DNA of 64,000 nucleotides from Gaiellasilicea sp963761905 (GTDB lineage Bacteria > Actinomycetota > Thermoleophilia > Gaiellales > Gaiellaceae): NCBI GenBank assembly GCA_963761905.1, contig CAVXIQ010000008.1:248001-312000 (forward strand), in the 5' to 3' direction. Shown here piece by piece: positions 60,630 through 64,000 of the stretch (positions are counted from its first letter, which is position 1; each line of letters opens with the position of its first letter). A program made the translations under genes and the position numbers. Under the pieces are notes generated by a model. That model made no database searches and was not told where the DNA came from. It worked only from the letters and a program-made list of their open reading frames with translations.

Positions 60630-62525
60630 ATGCGCGACGGCTCCTGGACGATCGACCGCTGCTCCTTCGCCGAGGTGTCGGCGCTCGCCGAGGCGCTCGA
60701 GATCAGCGAGACGACCGCCTCGATCCTCGTTCGCCGCGGCTACGGAGACGTCGAAACGGCGCGGGCGTTCCTCGAGGGCGAGCGGGCTCCCCACGACCCG
60801 TTCCTGCTCGGCGACATGCGCGAGGCGGTCGCGCGGATCCGCGCTGCGATCGCGGACGGCAAGCGCATCTGCGTCCACGGCGACTACGACGTGGACGGGA
60901 TCTGCGCGACGGCGCTCGCCGTGCTCACGCTGCGTGAGCTGGGCGCCGACGTCGACTGGCATCTTCCGAGCCGTTTCGAGGAGGGCTACGGCGTCTCGGG
61001 CGACACGATCTCGCGGCTTGCGGACGAGGGCTGCGCGCTCCTGATCACGGTCGACTGCGGGATCACCGCCGTCGCCGAGGTCGCCGCGGCCAGGGCACGC
61101 GGGCTCGACGTGATCGTCACCGACCACCACCGTCCCGGCGAGACGCTGCCCGACTGCCCGATCGTCGCGACGCGGCCGTCCGAGTACCCGTTCCCGGAGC
61201 TCTGCGGAACGGGGGTCGTCCACAAGCTCGCGCAGGCGCTCCTCGGAGTCGACCACCCCGCGGTTCGGCGTCATGCCGATCTCGTCGCCCTCGCGACGAT
61301 CGCCGACGTGGTTCCGCTGCTCGACGAGAATCGCTCGCTCGCGATCGCCGGCCTGCGCGCACTGGCGAGGACGCAGAAGCCGGGGTTGCAAGCGCTGATG
61401 CGCTCCGCGCAGGTCGACCCGGCCGCCGTCGACGCTGGCGCGGTCGGCTTTCGCCTGGCGCCGCGGATCAACGCCGCCGGCAGGCTCGGCCGGCCCGACA
61501 CCGCACTCGACCTGCTCTTGACGGACGAGGAGGACGTCGCAAGCCGGCTGGCCGCCGAGCTCGAGGTGCTGAACCGCGATCGGCAGGCCGTCGAGGACAG
61601 GATCCTCCGAGCGGCCGTCGCCGAGGTCGAGAGCTGGCCGGAGCCGAGGCGCAGCCGTCGCGGGTACGTCCTCTGGGGCGAGGACTGGCACGAAGGGGTG
61701 ATCGGGATCGTCGCGTCGCGGCTCGTCGAGCGCTTCAACCGGCCGGTCGTGATGATCGCCGGCGCGAACGGGAGCTGGAAGGGGTCGGGGCGCTCGGTGG
61801 CGGCCTTCGATCTTCACGGCGCCCTCTCTGCCTGCTCGGCGCATCTCCAGCGGTTCGGCGGGCATCGCGCCGCGGCCGGGCTCTCGATCGCGACCGAGTC
61901 CCTGGAGGCGTTCGCGGCGGCCTTCGCCGCGCACGCGGACTCCTGCCTCGACGACGAGGAGCTCGAGCCGGTGACGCGAATCGACGCGATCGTGCCCGGT
62001 TCGGCACTGACGCTCGGCCTGGCGCACGAGCTCGAGCGGCTTGCGCCGTTCGGGCTCGGGAACCCCGACGTGAACCTGCTCGTCCCGAGCTGCGAGCCGG
62101 TCGACCCGGCGCTCGTCGGCGACGGCAAGCACCTCCGTTTCCGGGTTCGCCATCAGGGCCGCGACGCGGGCTCGGCGATCGCCTTCGGCCACGGCGGTCA
62201 GCTCGACCGCCTTCTTCGCCTGAACGGGCAGAGCGCGGGTCGCTTCGACCTCGCCTGCCGGCTAAAGGAGAATCGCTGGAACGGGACGGTCGCGCCTCAG
62301 CTCGTGATCCGGCGCCTGTTCGAGACGTCCGATGGCTACGAGGAGTTGCGCGCCCACCTCGGCCGGCTCTGGCGAGAGGGCGAGAGCGCGTGGACGGCCG
62401 ACGCGCGGGCGATCTTCGCGGAGCTCGAGCTCGAGGAGGGCGCGAGGCGCCAGCTCTACGAGTCGGAGGCGTTCAGGGCCCTGCTCGCCGACCCTGCGCT
62501 CGAAGCGCTACCGCGCGCCGCCTAG
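60630..62525 (+). CDS. recJ: Single-stranded-DNA-specific 5'-3' exonuclease RecJ
   Basis: A 631-residue DHH/DHHA1 nuclease. Metal ligands are in ICVHGDYDVDGICATA, LLITVDCGITAVAE and VIVTDHHRPGE, with DLVALATIADVVPLLDENRS following. The DHHA1 region has WHEGVIGIVASRLVERFNRP and FGGHRAAAGLSI, and the C-terminal OB domain has RLKENRWNGTVAPQLVIRRL-like residues. It works in mismatch and recombination repair. Start codon ATG 60630 lies 9 nt after a TACCGT box. Confidence 0.95.
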   Translation: MRDGSWTIDRCSFAEVSALAEALEISETTASILVRRGYGDVETARAFLEGERAPHDPFLLGDMREAVARIRAAIADGKRICVHGDYDVDGICATALAVLTLRELGADVDWHLPSRFEEGYGVSGDTISRLADEGCALLITVDCGITAVAEVAAARARGLDVIVTDHHRPGETLPDCPIVATRPSEYPFPELCGTGVVHKLAQALLGVDHPAVRRHADLVALATIADVVPLLDENRSLAIAGLRALARTQKPGLQALMRSAQVDPAAVDAGAVGFRLAPRINAAGRLGRPDTALDLLLTDEEDVASRLAAELEVLNRDRQAVEDRILRAAVAEVESWPEPRRSRRGYVLWGEDWHEGVIGIVASRLVERFNRPVVMIAGANGSWKGSGRSVAAFDLHGALSACSAHLQRFGGHRAAAGLSIATESLEAFAAAFAAHADSCLDDEELEPVTRIDAIVPGSALTLGLAHELERLAPFGLGNPDVNLLVPSCEPVDPALVGDGKHLRFRVRHQGRDAGSAIAFGHGGQLDRLLRLNGQSAGRFDLACRLKENRWNGTVAPQLVIRRLFETSDGYEELRAHLGRLWREGESAWTADARAIFAELELEEGARRQLYESEAFRALLADPALEALPRAA

Positions 62526-62659
62526 CGAAGCGCGCAGCGTCCGGCGCGGCGCGGCACCTGCCGCCGCTCCCGCCCGACGTCGTCGAGCTCGACGAGCAGC
62601 CGGGCGAGCTTCGTGGCCTTGCGGATCTGTCTGCGTCTCCGAAGCACGGGCGTGTCCAT
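62522..62659 (-). CDS. Possible 45-residue basic protein
   Basis: The minus-strand ATG at 62659 is preceded by GGGGA and opens a 45-codon frame. Its start is very basic (PVLRRRRQIRKATKLARLLV), followed by an acidic ELDDVGRERRQVP. Overlaps the recJ stop by 4 bp on the opposite strand. Small size and lack of a known family keep this tentative. Confidence 0.35.
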   Translation of the reverse strand: MDTPVLRRRRQIRKATKLARLLVELDDVGRERRQVPRRAGRCALR

Positions 62660-62713
62660 TCCCCGTTGCAACGCACACTCCTTCGAGGGAGGTTCGCCCG
62701 GAGGGCGCTGAGC

Positions 62714-62719
62714 TAGACT
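62714..62719 (+). promoter_or_regulatory. -10 box of rel (leaderless start)
   Basis: TAGACT ends 6 nt before ATG 62726. Confidence 0.6.
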
Positions 62720-62725
62720 GGATCC

Positions 62726-64000
62726 ATGGCCGTGCTCGACGTCGAACGGCACCATCAAGATCTCGTCGACGAGCTGATTGCGTTCGCCGAGGCGTACAAC
62801 CCCGGTCTCGACAAGGAGCTCCTGGCCCGCGCCTTCCACTACGCGGCCGCGGCGCACGAAGGCCAGGTGCGCCGATCGGGCGAGCCGTTCGTCCATCACC
62901 CGTGGGGGGTCGCGAAGATCTGCGCCGAGCTGCACCTGGACGAGCAGTCGCTCGCCGCGGCGCTCCTCCACGACGTGGTCGAGGACACCGAGGTCGAGCT
63001 CGACGACCTGCGCGCCGAGTTCGGAGACGAGATCGCGATCCTCGTCGAGGGCGTCACCAAGCTGACGCGGACGAGCTTCCAGAGCCGCGAGCAGGCGGAG
63101 GCCGAGAACTACCGGAAGATGATCGTGGCGATGGCGCAGGACGTGCGCGTGATCCTGATCAAGCTCGCCGACCGGCTCCACAACATGCGCACGATCGAGT
63201 ACCAGGGAAAGCAGACCCAGGTGCGCAAGGCGAAGGAGACGCTCGAGGTCTACGCGCCACTCGCGCACCGCCTGGGGATCCACGCGCTCAAGTGGGAGCT
63301 CGAGGACCTGTCCTTCGAGGTCCTGCACCCGCGCAAGTACGCCGAGATCCGCGAGATGGTCGCCGACCGGCGCGACGACCGCGAGTCGCAGGTCGCGCTC
63401 GCCGGCGAGCTGCTGAAGGCCGAGCTCGACAAGGTCGACATCCCGGCCGACATCTCCGGCCGCGCGAAGCACTTCTATTCGATCTACGACAAGATGGCCA
63501 AGAAGGGCCGCGAGTTCAACGAGATCTACGACCTGACCGCGATGCGCGTCACGGTGGAGCGCTCGGGTGACGAGGGAACGCGCGACTGCTACGGCGCGCT
63601 CGGCCTGATCCACGCGCTCTGGAAGCCGATGCCCGGGCGGTTCAAGGACTTCATCGCGATGCCGAAGTTCAACCGCTACCGCTCGCTGCACACGACCGTG
63701 ATCGGGCCCGAGGGGACTCCGCTCGAGATCCAGGTTCGGACGCGCGAGATGCACGAGGAGGCGGAGTACGGGATCGCCGCCCACTGGCTCTACAAGCGCG
63801 GCAAGGGGAAGACCGACGACGAGTGGCTCGCCTGGGTGAAGTCGCTGCTCGACTGGCAGCAGGACGAGGCCGATCCGCGCGAGTTCATGAAGACGTTCCG
63901 CACCGACCTCTTCGACGACGAGGTCTACGTCTTCACGCCGAAGGGCGAGGTCAAGACGTTGCCGACGGGCTCGACCCCGATCGACTTCGCCTACGCCGTC
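62726..64000 (+). CDS. rel: Bifunctional (p)ppGpp synthetase/hydrolase Rel, 3' part outside window
   Basis: 425 codons are present and open to the right edge. The hydrolase HD domain has VRRSGEPFVHHPWGVAKI, AAALLHDVVEDTEVELDDL and IKLADRLHNMRTIEYQG. The synthetase domain has DISGRAKHFYSIYDKMAKKG and FKDFIAMPKFNRYRSLHTTV, ending LEIQVRTREMHEEAEYGIAA. The TGS domain starts at VYVFTPKGEVKTLPTGSTP. With HD residues intact it should both make and degrade the stringent-response alarmone. Confidence 0.96.
   Translation, partial: MAVLDVERHHQDLVDELIAFAEAYNPGLDKELLARAFHYAAAAHEGQVRRSGEPFVHHPWGVAKICAELHLDEQSLAAALLHDVVEDTEVELDDLRAEFGDEIAILVEGVTKLTRTSFQSREQAEAENYRKMIVAMAQDVRVILIKLADRLHNMRTIEYQGKQTQVRKAKETLEVYAPLAHRLGIHALKWELEDLSFEVLHPRKYAEIREMVADRRDDRESQVALAGELLKAELDKVDIPADISGRAKHFYSIYDKMAKKGREFNEIYDLTAMRVTVERSGDEGTRDCYGALGLIHALWKPMPGRFKDFIAMPKFNRYRSLHTTVIGPEGTPLEIQVRTREMHEEAEYGIAAHWLYKRGKGKTDDEWLAWVKSLLDWQQDEADPREFMKTFRTDLFDDEVYVFTPKGEVKTLPTGSTPIDFAYAV

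Overview
This is a very GC-rich bacterial chromosome segment. Most codons end in G or C, GTG starts are common, and Flp/Tad pilus, HelD-type helicase, pdxST, tmRNA and ruvCAB genes are present. Together these suggest an actinobacterium, most likely of the Thermoleophilia/Gaiellales type; that lineage call is inference from gene content and cannot be proved here. Many genes carry a TANNNT -10 box ending 6 or 7 nt before the start codon with no Shine-Dalgarno sequence, so leaderless mRNAs look common.

Layout. 0-10 kb is core: a secreted protein (cut by the edge), secA, yciH, prfB with its programmed frameshift, ftsEX, a SUV3-like RNA helicase, a SemiSWEET, smpB, a double GNAT and ssrA (tmRNA). 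10.3-12.8 kb is accessory: the 3' end of ssrA is repeated twice downstream, bounding two small segments in tandem. One encodes a membrane coiled-coil protein and the other a heliorhodopsin. 12.9-24.1 kb is a mixed region with SDR, FMN reductase, GNAT, TOPRIM and VOC proteins, a secreted repeat/FN3 protein, DUF1361 and two MFS transporters. 24.1-25.0 kb is non-coding and holds a diverged ~300-bp duplication with a conserved hairpin.

25-36 kb is catabolic and transport. A permease faces a glutamine-synthetase-like ligase, a class-C26 gamma-glutamyl hydrolase, an aldehyde dehydrogenase and an SDR, a set that resembles gamma-glutamylated amine (Puu-type) degradation. Next comes a TPP riboswitch controlling thiN and a thiamine-type ABC importer (thiBPQ), followed on the other strand by an isoprenylcysteine-methyltransferase-like protein and YjbQ, then a tRNA(CAU). 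38.4-50.6 kb holds the Flp/Tad pilus locus: two pilins, TadE and TadG-like pseudopilins, CpaB, CpaE, CpaF, a vWFA-TadB fusion, TadC and a coiled-coil protein. An M15-like peptidase, a DUF192 protein and an RTX-type protein are divergent from it. 50.7-64 kb is core again: a secreted HEYGH metallopeptidase, pdxS/pdxT, yebC, ruvCAB, a HelD-like helicase, small conserved proteins, recJ and rel (cut by the right edge).

Two signals run across the window. A near-identical 21-22 nt palindrome (CTTGTG-N9-CACAAG) occurs in six intergenic gaps. At least eleven otherwise intact genes, including the essential prfB, are broken by single-base indels, mostly extra bases in short G/C runs. These read as sequencing or assembly errors rather than decay, so the affected genes are annotated as whole genes.
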